Assembly (NCBI GenBank): GCA_024275775.1
Contig: JAJRYM010000159.1
Span: 1 to 7,643 of the forward strand
DNA from: Nitrospirota bacterium
GTDB taxonomy: Bacteria > Nitrospinota_A > UBA7883 > JACRGQ01
Direction of reading: 5' to 3'
DNA: 7,643 nt
Under the pieces are notes generated by a model. That model was not told the DNA's origin and ran no database searches. It was given only the letters and a program-made list of their open reading frames with translations. Position 1 is the stretch's first letter, and every line of letters begins with the position of its first letter. The translations under genes and the position numbers were made by a program. Shown here one piece after another: positions 1 through 6,201 of the stretch.

Positions 1-80
1 CGGCTGGCGAAAATCGCCAGCGAATAATCCCACGGCACTATGCCGGGGCAGTCTCCCGCGTCAATATAAAGGTTTTCACG
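1..80 (-). other. Unassigned left-edge segment with an open minus-strand frame
   Basis: On the minus strand one frame stays open from an ATG at 152 to the left edge. Its last part reads plausibly as protein (it includes YIDAGDCPGIVPWDYSLAIF), but its beginning lies entirely inside a palindromic repeat, so the apparent start is doubtful. On the plus strand a short frame ending RLAKIASE stops at 25-27 and could equally be the C-terminus of a gene entering from the left. A perfect 8-bp hairpin with an AAA loop sits at 3-21 and a smaller one (CGGCA/TGCCG) at 33-45. Neither has a T-tract. I do not recognise the protein and cannot choose between the strands. Confidence 0.25.
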
Positions 81-84
81 ACCT

Positions 85-125
85 GTCTTTGCGAGTCCCG
101 CCGTGTGGCGGGACGCGGCAATCTC
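85..125. repeat. Palindromic intergenic repeat, copy 1 (TTGCGA...GCAATCTC)
   Basis: The ends TTGC (89-92) and GCAA (118-121) are complementary. They enclose a perfect 8-bp stem, GTCCCGCC (95-102) with GGCGGGAC (107-114), around a GTGT loop. The same outer blocks, GTC-TTGCGA and GCAATCTC, recur in copy 2 about 60 bases on, with a different centre. From memory, short palindromes with these ends are scattered between genes in many bacterial genomes. Their mobilising enzyme, if any, is not in this window. Confidence 0.7.
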
Positions 126-147
126 CGGCCTTCGCCACGCCTGCGCT

Positions 148-176
148 GTCATTGCGAACATTAGTGAAGCAATCTC
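148..176. repeat. Palindromic intergenic repeat, copy 2
   Basis: The segment reads GTCATTGCGA, a short variable middle, then GAAGCAATCTC. ATTGC (151-155) pairs with GCAAT (169-173). It shares both ends with copy 1 but has a different, AT-richer centre. This pattern (conserved ends, variable middle, same orientation) supports a repeat family rather than coding sequence. Confidence 0.65.
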
Positions 177-186
177 TCTTCACGAG

Positions 187-218
187 ATAACCACGGCCTC
201 CTGCGGAGCCCTCGTTAT
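187..218. repeat. Imperfect inverted repeat beside the palindromes
   Basis: ATAAC (187-191) pairs with GTTAT (214-218), and CTCC (198-201) pairs with GGAG (205-208) across a TGC loop. Mismatches or bulges lie between. It may be a third, diverged member of the repeat cluster, or a separate structural element downstream of the minus-strand operon. No T-tract follows on either strand. Confidence 0.4.
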
Positions 219-238
219 GTTACTGAATCCCTTCCTTG

Positions 239-264
239 CTTGCCACGCCGACTTGCCACGGAGA
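239..264. repeat. Short tandem repeat, 13-bp period
   Basis: The 9-mer CTTGCCACG occurs at 239-247 and again at 252-260, so the unit is 13 bases, and the last four bases of the two units differ only slightly (CCGA, GAGA). It lies in the non-coding tail between the repeat cluster and the end of the exonuclease gene. Two copies only, so it may be chance or a degenerate remnant of the repeats beside it. Confidence 0.35.
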
Positions 265-304
265 AGCGTCGCGGAGACGGACGAAGGGCGGGGAAGGCTT
301 ACCT

Positions 305-910
305 TTATTTTTGGAAGTTGACCGGGATTTTTTTCTTCGCCCCCACGCGTCCCCTGCCGGTATAAAAAAGGTGGTTATGTTCCAGCCCGTACAGGTAAAC
401 ATCGCGCGTTACCTTCACGTCCTGCGTGCAGTAATCGGCTATTAAATCGAGCTTCCCCTCTTTGAACCATTGGAGCGACTGAAGGCCGTCCGCCGTTTTG
501 CCGACTCCAAGCGTTGCCGATGCGATGTTATCCAGCTTAATCCTGAAGCCGAGAGCTTTTTCCACCTCTTCGAGAATGTCGAGCGACGGAAGCGTTTTGC
601 AGAGAGGTTCGTCGGTATAGCCCGCCAGAACTGCGTAGTCGAAATTTTTCGAGTTGTAGCCGATAACGAGGTCGGCCTTTTTCAGAAGGGCGATGAGTTC
701 CGGCACGTCTTTTTCAAAAAAAACCTTGAATTCGTTTTCAATCGAATCGAACGTTACCGCCACGGCCACCAGCATCAATTGCTTGTTGCCCCATCCGCCT
801 ACGTCCTGCGCGCTTTTCTGCGTTTCGATATCGAACACCACAACCCGCTTTTCCGCAGGTTTCGCGGATGGGCTGTCGAAGTCGAGAGCAAGCTGGTTTT
901 GCGCCATCAT
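305..910 (-). CDS. Stand-alone DEDDy-type 3'-5' exonuclease-like protein (RNase H fold, YprB-like)
   Basis: This 201-residue protein has the four acidic motifs of the DEDD exonuclease superfamily. Exo I is FDIET (D27, E29), Exo II is GYNSKNFD (D91), and Exo III is Y160-x3-D164 in YCTQD, which marks the DEDDy subclass. The residues expected to hold two metal ions for nucleic acid 3'-end cleavage are therefore present. No polymerase or helicase domain is attached; the domain fills nearly the whole protein. It resembles the RNase H-like (YprB-type) domain often fused to or encoded beside helicases. Its ATG overlaps the agmatinase stop as ATGA (907-910), so translation is probably coupled; a second ATG follows directly at 907. 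Substrate (DNA or RNA) cannot be told from sequence. It is probably cytoplasmic, with no signal peptide. Confidence 0.85.
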   Translation of the reverse strand: MMAQNQLALDFDSPSAKPAEKRVVVFDIETQKSAQDVGGWGNKQLMLVAVAVTFDSIENEFKVFFEKDVPELIALLKKADLVIGYNSKNFDYAVLAGYTDEPLCKTLPSLDILEEVEKALGFRIKLDNIASATLGVGKTADGLQSLQWFKEGKLDLIADYCTQDVKVTRDVYLYGLEHNHLFYTGRGRVGAKKKIPVNFQK

Positions 911-1770
911 TCCATGATACCCGGAAAGGCCGCGATGATGTTGAACGCGAGTTTCGCGGCGATGTAATCCGGCGCGCGTATTCCTTCAATTGGGGCGAAT
1001 TCCGTCAGGTCGGCGGCGACGACCGTTTTCATGCCGGCCACCATGTCGATAAGCCGGTTGATTTCCTTCCAGCCGAACCCGCCCGGCTCCGGCGTGCCTG
1101 TGGCCGGCATGATGGAAGGGTCCATGGCGTCTATATCCACTGTAAGATAAATTTTTTCCGGCAGGCGCGAAAGATGCTCCCGCACCGTTTCTTCCCGCAG
1201 AGATTCGGCGGGGGATAATACCGGCAGGTTTTCGGATGCTATCCGCCGCGCTTCCTCCTTTGAACAGCTCCTTATGCCGAGCTGTAGAGCCGGCGCGGTT
1301 TCCCGCACGCGCGCCATTACGGAAGCGTGGCTGTGAATTGTGCCGGAGTAGCTTTCTCTTAAATCGGCGTGCGCGTCTATCTGCACCACGCCAACGCCGC
1401 CGGCAAAATGTTTCGCTACTGCCCTTACGGCAGGCCCGGTAACGGAATGCTCCCCGCCTATTAGGAACGGAAGTTTGCCGTCCGCCAGGATGCCCGCTAC
1501 CTTCGATTCCACCCTGTCCATTACTTCTTCGACGCTTCCTTTTATATCGAGCGGGGGAAGAGTGGCGATTTTCATTTGCTCATAATCCCTGCCGGTCGGG
1601 AAATCGTAAAGCTCGGCGTTCGGAGAAGCCTGAATGATGGCGTTAGGCCCTTTCGCTGTACCCCTGCCGTAAGAAACGGTAGTTTCCAGCGGCACGGGCA
1701 GAATGGCTACGAGCGCTCTGTCGTAGCTTCGGCTGATTCCGCCAAAGCCTTCATTGCTATTATTTATCAT
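907..1770 (-). CDS. speB: Agmatinase-family ureohydrolase
   Basis: This 287-residue protein belongs to the arginase/agmatinase family, which uses a binuclear manganese centre to release urea from a guanidino compound. The metal-ligand motifs are intact: GGEHS (H108), DAHAD (D132, H134, D136) and DIDAMDPS (D212, D214). SHAS near 147-150, GTPEPGG (225-231) and E257 in TEFAP also fit. The family's usual length is about 290-310. Agmatinase, giving putrescine from agmatine in polyamine synthesis, is the best call. Guanidinobutyrase or another ureohydrolase specificity cannot be excluded, and no arginine decarboxylase gene is in view. It is the first gene of a minus-strand pair with the exonuclease-like protein. 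The start at 1770 gives a complete N-terminal strand (VAILPVPLE), but its ribosome binding site is weak. Confidence 0.88.
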   Translation of the reverse strand: MINNSNEGFGGISRSYDRALVAILPVPLETTVSYGRGTAKGPNAIIQASPNAELYDFPTGRDYEQMKIATLPPLDIKGSVEEVMDRVESKVAGILADGKLPFLIGGEHSVTGPAVRAVAKHFAGGVGVVQIDAHADLRESYSGTIHSHASVMARVRETAPALQLGIRSCSKEEARRIASENLPVLSPAESLREETVREHLSRLPEKIYLTVDIDAMDPSIMPATGTPEPGGFGWKEINRLIDMVAGMKTVVAADLTEFAPIEGIRAPDYIAAKLAFNIIAAFPGIME

Positions 1771-1804
1771 GCGTTACCATCATCTGTTTGTATCAGAAAG
1801 GTGC

Positions 1805-1811
1805 TATTATA
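1805..1811. promoter_or_regulatory. Overlapping divergent -10 elements
   Basis: TATTAT (1805-1810) reads as a -10 box toward the M48 protease, and its complement gives TATAAT (1811 to 1806) toward the agmatinase operon. One symmetric 7-bp core could therefore serve both directions. On the minus strand a weak -35 (GTGACG, 1836 to 1831) lies 19 bases upstream; no good -35 is visible for the plus strand. The plus-strand -10 ends only 6 bases before the protease ATG, which would give a leaderless message. Confidence 0.5.
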
Positions 1812-1816
1812 AACAT

Positions 1817-2812
1817 ATGAAACGACTGTTCGTCACTCTTCTACTTCTCGTTTTTTCCGCCGGCACCGCTTTCCCGGTTTCGATAGAAAAGGAAAGAAAG
1901 GTAGGCGCGCAGGTGGATAAACAGGTAAGAAGGCAATTCCGGGTTTTAAAAAACCCTGCGGTACAGAAATACGTTTCATCGGTCGCTCAGCGAGTGCTTT
2001 CTTCCGTCGAAGATCCTGAATTCAAATTCAGGTTTACCGTGCTTGAGCACCCGATGCTGAACGCTTTCGCCCTGCCCGGCGGATATATATATATAACTAC
2101 CGGCATGCTGGCGTATCTGGATAGCGAAGCGGCGCTGGCGGCCGTTCTTGGGCATGAAATCGGCCACGTTGTCGGGCACCACGCTTTCAAACAGCAGGAT
2201 AAAAGCTTCAAGGATACCCTGCTGATTCTTGCCGCCGCGGTTGCCGGCGGCCCGTCCGTTATGGTTGCCGGTTCGGCGCTTTCGCGGATGAGCTCGCTCG
2301 GTTACGGACGGAAGTATGAAATGCAGTCGGACGAGTTCGGCATGATTTACGCTTATCAGGCGGGCTACGATCCGAGAGAAAGTTCAAAAATGTTCGAGAC
2401 GCTCCGTTTCAAGCAGAGGGTAAGCGGCGTGGCGTATCACGGTTTTCAGGCCACGCACCCTGATACGATTGAGAGAATCATAAGAGACGATGAAAAAGCC
2501 AGAATTCTCGTCAATCGCGGGATGCCGGTTTCCATCGACAGGGAAAAATATCTTAACGCCATCAGGGGTATATCATGGGGGCGGCTGGACCGTAAAAGGC
2601 GAACCGGCCCGCAATACCGGCTTGAAACATACAGAACGAAAAGAGGGGATACGTTCCGGAAAATCGCCCGGAAAGTCAGCGGCGATGAAGGGCTGGCTTT
2701 TGAAGTGGCCGTTATGAACGCCTACAAGCCGGAAGAAAAGCCGCCCGTCGGCCTTGTCATCAAAGTTCCCGTGCCGAAAAAGCGGTTCAAGGACGCGAAG
2801 AAGGCGGGCTGA
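1817..2812 (+). CDS. Exported M48-family zinc metalloprotease with C-terminal LysM-like domain
   Basis: This 331-residue protein starts at the ATG at 1817, because the sequence from there is a classic Sec signal peptide (KR, then a leucine-rich core, probable cleavage after A18). The in-frame ATGs upstream at 1754 and 1769 would bury it. No lipobox cysteine is present, so it is probably soluble in the periplasm or loosely membrane-bound. Zinc-binding HEIGH lies at 113-117. The third ligand is probably E168 in YEMQSDEFG with D172, and THP at 213-215 is the usual downstream family motif. Residues about 268-320 (RGDTF, then NAYKP and P-x-G-L-V-I) resemble a LysM or BepA/LoiP-type C-terminal module, which suggests peptidoglycan or envelope association. 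The likely role is quality control of misfolded envelope proteins (inference). It is transcribed alone, with the next gene having its own promoter. Confidence 0.88.
   Translation: MKRLFVTLLLLVFSAGTAFPVSIEKERKVGAQVDKQVRRQFRVLKNPAVQKYVSSVAQRVLSSVEDPEFKFRFTVLEHPMLNAFALPGGYIYITTGMLAYLDSEAALAAVLGHEIGHVVGHHAFKQQDKSFKDTLLILAAAVAGGPSVMVAGSALSRMSSLGYGRKYEMQSDEFGMIYAYQAGYDPRESSKMFETLRFKQRVSGVAYHGFQATHPDTIERIIRDDEKARILVNRGMPVSIDREKYLNAIRGISWGRLDRKRRTGPQYRLETYRTKRGDTFRKIARKVSGDEGLAFEVAVMNAYKPEEKPPVGLVIKVPVPKKRFKDAKKAG
2083..2094 (+). repeat. (AT)6 dinucleotide tract inside the protease gene
   Basis: Six perfect AT units encode the residues YIYI just after the LPGG segment, before the zinc motif. The protein sequence (GGYIYITTG) is typical of M48 enzymes, so the tract is explained by coding need plus the use of ATA for isoleucine. 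A gain or loss of one unit would shift the frame before the active site. Confidence 0.7.
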
Positions 2813-2827
2813 AACCCGGCCATGCTT

Positions 2828-2855
2828 TTTACATTTACGGTCTGTTTGCTATAAT
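2828..2855 (+). promoter_or_regulatory. Sigma-70-type promoter for the lipid A operon
   Basis: TTTACA (2828-2833) is a one-mismatch -35 and TATAAT (2850-2855) a perfect -10, with a 16-base spacer. The predicted transcription start near 2862 is about 5 bases before the ATG at 2867, leaving almost no leader and no room for a Shine-Dalgarno sequence. It lies in the 54-base gap after the M48 gene and is the best-matching promoter in the window. Confidence 0.7.
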
Positions 2856-2866
2856 CTCCATTCATT

Positions 2867-3862
2867 ATGACTGAAAAAAGATTGCGCGCCGGTGTGATAG
2901 GCGTTGGGCGGATGGGGCAGTTCCACGTAAACTGCTATTCCGAAATTCCCGATGTGAAACTGGTCGGGGTTGCCGATACGAATGAGGCGGCCGGGCTGGC
3001 TATAAAAGAAAAATTCGGGGTGGAATACTTCAGCGACCATCGTGAACTTCTCGAACATGTGGACGTGGCCACCATAGCCGCTCCAACCAGCCTGCATTAT
3101 GAAATCGCCAAAGACGCCCTCGCGATGAACACGCACCTGCTCGTCGAAAAACCGATAACGAGGAGTTACGATGACGCCCGCGAGCTGTTCAGGCTAGCCG
3201 AAGAAAAAGAGCTTGTTCTGCATGTGGGGCACGTAGAACGGTTTAACGGCGCCGTGCATGAATTGCGGGAACTGGTTGACGACCCGATACTGATACAGTC
3301 CAGACGGCTGGCGCCTTTCAACCAGCGGATGGCGAGCGACGGCGTGGTGCTGGATATGATGATTCATGATGTGGACATAATTCTCAATCTGGTGAATTCC
3401 AACGTAAAGGCCATCAATGTAATGGGGAGATCGGTTTTCACCGACAGGGATGACGTTGTTATGGTGCAGATAATGTTCGAATCCGGCTGTATGGCAACCA
3501 TCACCGCCAGCCGGGCCACACAAAACAAGGTGCGGAACATGACGATATCCTGCCGGGACAAGTACATAAAACTCAACTTCGCCGATCAGGAAATGAGCGT
3601 TCACAGAATGGCGGCTTCGGAACACGAATTGAGAGCATCGGGGCAGGACTCCGGCGCCAAAGAACTGCGTTACATGGAAGCGGAGCGGCGGGAGCGCATT
3701 TTTATCCACAGCCACAACCCGCTGAAACTTGAACTTCAGCATCTGGTTGACTGTATCTTAAAAAGAACGGAGCGGCGGGTTTCCGTTGAAAAAGAGTTGA
3801 GGTCGCTTGAAGTCGCACTTCTGATACTGGAAAAATTCCGCAGGTTTAACGACTCCGAATGA
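2867..3862 (+). CDS. Gfo/Idh/MocA-family NAD(P)-dependent oxidoreductase, probably GnnA-like UDP-sugar 3-dehydrogenase
   Basis: This 331-residue protein has an N-terminal Rossmann fold (GVGRMG at 12-17; VADTN at 35-39 closing the second strand). It also has the family's EKP motif at 94-96, with K95 at the nicotinamide, and a C-terminal domain with GHVERFN (121-127) and D163-x4-H168, the usual catalytic Asp/His pair. The family oxidises or reduces a sugar hydroxyl. Because the ATGA overlap ties it to lpxI, a lipid A role is likely. GnnA, described in Acidithiobacillus, oxidises the 3-OH of UDP-GlcNAc so that the aminotransferase GnnB can make the 2,3-diamino sugar of amide-linked lipid A. I infer GnnA from family and neighbour only. 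No GnnB gene is in the window, and other UDP-sugar dehydrogenases of the family remain possible. Confidence 0.8.
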   Translation: MTEKRLRAGVIGVGRMGQFHVNCYSEIPDVKLVGVADTNEAAGLAIKEKFGVEYFSDHRELLEHVDVATIAAPTSLHYEIAKDALAMNTHLLVEKPITRSYDDARELFRLAEEKELVLHVGHVERFNGAVHELRELVDDPILIQSRRLAPFNQRMASDGVVLDMMIHDVDIILNLVNSNVKAINVMGRSVFTDRDDVVMVQIMFESGCMATITASRATQNKVRNMTISCRDKYIKLNFADQEMSVHRMAASEHELRASGQDSGAKELRYMEAERRERIFIHSHNPLKLELQHLVDCILKRTERRVSVEKELRSLEVALLILEKFRRFNDSE

Positions 3863-4665
3863 GCTTGTCCGCGCCGCTCGGCATAATAGCCGGCAGGGGC
3901 GGCCTTCCCCTGCTGGCCTGTGAGACGGCCAAATCACGCGATGTTCCGGTTGTGGCGGTGGCGTTCGAAAAAGATGTGGCGGAAGGCTTGGAAAATATGG
4001 CGGAAGCGCATCTCCATCGCCTCGGAAAGGCGGGCCAAACCTTTTCACTGTTTCGGGAGCGGGGGGTTGAGAAAATTCTGTTTATCGGGAAGTTTGAAAA
4101 AAAACTCGCTTTCCGCGACCTGCTTTTCGATATGACGGCTACGAAAATCATGGCGAAATTTCTGGGGAAAAGCGATTCGAACATCATGCTGGCGATTATC
4201 AGCGAGTTTGAGGCGATGGGGTTTACTGTTGAAAAGCAGACCGACTGGCTTCCCGACCTCCTGCCGGAAAAGGGGCAGGTAGGCAAAAAGAAACCGTCCA
4301 CTGCCGTGCGGAAAGATGTTGCATACGGCTATGAAATCTGCCGGAAGATGGCCGGTATGGATATCGGGCAGACCGTGCTTGTAAAGGAGCTTACGGTTAT
4401 CGCGGTGGAAGCCGTTGAAGGAACCGACGCCGCCGTCCGCCGCGCCTGCGAGCTGGCCGGGCCGGGAGTGGTTATGGTAAAAACAAGCCGCCCCGCCCAG
4501 GATTTCAGGTTCGATATCCCATCGGTAGGAGCGCAGACAGCGCGCCTGCTGGCCGACTGCAAAGCCGGCGGCCTTGCCGTGGAGGCGGGGCGCACCCTCG
4601 TGATTGACAGACAGGAAGTCGTGTCCATCTGCGACCGCGCCGGCATTCCGTTTATGGCGGTCTAA
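3859..4665 (+). CDS. lpxI: UDP-2,3-diacylglucosamine pyrophosphatase LpxI
   Basis: This 268-residue protein matches the LpxI (formerly DUF1009) family in length and motifs. It has an N-terminal GIIAGRGGLP segment (8-17) and the C-terminal hydrolase domain motifs EAVEGTDAAVRR (184-195) and KTSRPAQDFRFDIPSVG (208-224), which should contain the catalytic aspartate. LpxI hydrolyses UDP-2,3-diacyl-GlcN to lipid X and UMP at the inner membrane's cytoplasmic face, the fourth step of the Raetz lipid A pathway. It replaces LpxH in organisms that lack the latter. Its ATG overlaps the oxidoreductase stop (3859-3862), so translation is probably coupled. In many genomes of this kind lpxI sits near lpxA and lpxB; here neither is adjacent within the window. 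No signal peptide or membrane segment is seen, as expected. Confidence 0.92.
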   Translation: MSLSAPLGIIAGRGGLPLLACETAKSRDVPVVAVAFEKDVAEGLENMAEAHLHRLGKAGQTFSLFRERGVEKILFIGKFEKKLAFRDLLFDMTATKIMAKFLGKSDSNIMLAIISEFEAMGFTVEKQTDWLPDLLPEKGQVGKKKPSTAVRKDVAYGYEICRKMAGMDIGQTVLVKELTVIAVEAVEGTDAAVRRACELAGPGVVMVKTSRPAQDFRFDIPSVGAQTARLLADCKAGGLAVEAGRTLVIDRQEVVSICDRAGIPFMAV

Positions 4666-6126
4666 ATGGAAAAAACTTGGCGGAACCGTTCCATCGCGGT
4701 TGTCGGGCTGTTTTCGCTTTACCGGCTTCTTGTAATGGGGCAGACCGGGCTTGGGGAAGCCGAGGCATATTACTGGCTCTGGTCGCGGCGGCCTGCGCTA
4801 AGCTACTTCGACCACCCGCCGATGGTCGCCTATCTCATAAGGTTTTTTAACGAGATAGGCGGTAATAACGTATTTTTCACCCGCTTGCCTTCGCTTGTTC
4901 TTTTTATCGGCACCTGCTATCTGCTTTACCGCTTGACGATTTATCTTTTCAACGACGCCCGCGTAGCCTTCTGGGCGTTGACGATGTTCATACTCTGCCC
5001 GGTTTTCGCCATCGGGGGTCTTCAGATAGTGCCAGATATACCGGCCGCATTTTTCTGGATGCTGTTCATCCATATCGTGGCTGTCATATTGAAAGAGGAT
5101 AGAAAACTTCTGTGGTATCCGGCAGGCGCGGTAATAGGGCTGGGGCTTTTGAGCAAATACATGGTCGTGCCTCTCATTCCGTCCACTCTTTTAATGCTGG
5201 CATGGCATCGGGAATATCGGCACCATCTGAAAGCGCCTCATATCTATCTTGGCGGAGTTCTGGGGCTGGCGATTTTTTCGCCGGTTATCGCATGGAATTA
5301 CCTTAACGATTTTCCTTCTTTCCGCTTCCATCTGGAAACAAGGCATGTCGGCGCGCATTTCACGCTGAAACATATGGCCGAAGCGCTCGGCGGCCAGCTT
5401 CTCTTTTACTCCCCGCTGATGTGGCCGGCTCTTTTATATTCGGTTTACCTTATGGGTAAAAAGGTTTTTGCCGAAAAAGACAGCAGGTTCATTCCGCTTT
5501 TCTGGCTGTCGGCCCCGCCGCTCGCCTTCTTTCTCCTGATAACGTTCTGGACGAAGGAAAGCGAACCGCACTGGACGGCTTTCGGTTTTCTGGCCGTCTT
5601 TATCGGGTGGGCTTTCACCTATCTTCACGGGAAAGCCAAGTTCAGAATATTCAGCCTAGCTTCTCTCGCTATGGCGTTCGCTCTCATAGCCGTTTTTTAC
5701 GTGCAGGTGTTCGTGCCGTTCCTTCCGATGAAGCCGAAGTACGATATAACCAACCTGCTTTACGGATGGGATGAAGTCGGCCCGCGCATTGAAAAGCTTT
5801 ACGGCGAACTTCCTGCCGACAAGCCGAAGTTCGTGGCGTCGCGCACCTTTATTCTTTCCGGCCCGATAGCTTTCGCCGTGAGAGACCGCGTGCCTGTTTT
5901 CGCGCTCAGTAAAAAGCTGGACCAGTTCGATTTTTTCGACCCGCCGGAACCGCAGGCAGGCGCGAATTTCATTTTCGTCGCCAACGCAATGTTCAAAGGA
6001 GGCCCCGACGGTTATTACAATTTCGACCGCGCGGACAAACCGGTAACGATTGAAATCACGCGGCGGGGAAAGCACGCCCGCACGTTTTATCTCTATAAGG
6101 TGTACGGCTACCGAGGGATGAAATAA
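4666..6126 (+). CDS. Membrane glycosyltransferase, PMT/ArnT-like (family 39/83 type)
   Basis: This 486-residue protein has a long run of hydrophobic helices over about 10-350 and a soluble C-terminal domain of about 130 residues. It resembles the polyprenyl-phosphate-sugar transferases that act on the periplasmic side of the inner membrane. Landmarks are EAYYW (33-37) and YFDHPP (47-52) in the first periplasmic loop, VPD (122-124), LSKY (162-165), SPVIAWN (205-211) and EPHWTAF (300-306). The usual Asp-Glu pair of the first loop reads Ala-Glu here (A32, E33), with another Glu at 31. Its ATG follows the lpxI TAA with no gap (TAAATG), so it belongs to the same operon. That context suggests transfer of a sugar to lipid A, LPS core or another surface glycan, but donor and acceptor cannot be told from sequence. 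ArnT itself is not claimed. Confidence 0.82.
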   Translation: MEKTWRNRSIAVVGLFSLYRLLVMGQTGLGEAEAYYWLWSRRPALSYFDHPPMVAYLIRFFNEIGGNNVFFTRLPSLVLFIGTCYLLYRLTIYLFNDARVAFWALTMFILCPVFAIGGLQIVPDIPAAFFWMLFIHIVAVILKEDRKLLWYPAGAVIGLGLLSKYMVVPLIPSTLLMLAWHREYRHHLKAPHIYLGGVLGLAIFSPVIAWNYLNDFPSFRFHLETRHVGAHFTLKHMAEALGGQLLFYSPLMWPALLYSVYLMGKKVFAEKDSRFIPLFWLSAPPLAFFLLITFWTKESEPHWTAFGFLAVFIGWAFTYLHGKAKFRIFSLASLAMAFALIAVFYVQVFVPFLPMKPKYDITNLLYGWDEVGPRIEKLYGELPADKPKFVASRTFILSGPIAFAVRDRVPVFALSKKLDQFDFFDPPEPQAGANFIFVANAMFKGGPDGYYNFDRADKPVTIEITRRGKHARTFYLYKVYGYRGMK

Positions 6127-6141
6127 CGGCGCAAACCCTGT

Positions 6142-6173
6142 AAAATGGTTTCAAGGTTAAAAAAACCAATTTT
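6142..6173 (+). terminator. Weak terminator-like hairpin after the lipid A operon
   Basis: TGGTTT (6146-6151) pairs with AAACCA (6163-6168), and flanking AAAA (6142-6145) pairs with TTTT (6170-6173) across a one-base bulge. A short T-run ends the structure, 16 bases past the glycosyltransferase stop. The stem is AT-rich, so termination would be weak, but position and shape fit the end of the operon. Confidence 0.4.
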
Positions 6174-6201
6174 AATATGCCATACTACTATCTATTGGTT
6201 T
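6163..6201. repeat. Perfect 8-bp inverted repeat competing with the terminator-like stem
   Basis: AAACCAAT (6163-6170) and ATTGGTTT (6194-6201) are exact inverted copies 23 bases apart. Because the left arm is also the right arm of the hairpin starting at 6142, and TGGTTTC appears twice (6146-6152 and 6196-6202), only one of two stems can form at a time. This could be a rearranged terminator, an attenuator-like switch or the border of the inserted cassette. The surrounding 6127-6335 stretch has no gene I can support. Confidence 0.4.

Noticed and set aside
103..321. Plus-strand 72-residue frame in the left non-coding region
   Set aside because: Its sequence is a translation of palindromic repeats; such frames recur wherever the repeats occur.
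470..967. Long plus-strand open frame opposite the exonuclease-like gene
   Set aside because: It lies antisense to a gene with clear DEDDy motifs; its translation shows no recognisable family pattern.
2805..2830. CGGG/CCCG hairpin followed by TTTTT as a terminator for the M48 gene
   Set aside because: The stem is only 4 bp, the T-run is 7 bases away and it overlaps the -35 of the next promoter.
3194..3742. Long minus-strand open frame inside the oxidoreductase gene
   Set aside because: Shadow of the Gfo/Idh/MocA reading frame, with no motif and histidine-rich antisense composition.
3846..4301. Minus-strand open frame across the start of lpxI
   Set aside because: Antisense to lpxI motifs; low-complexity Ser/Arg/Phe translation typical of a shadow frame.
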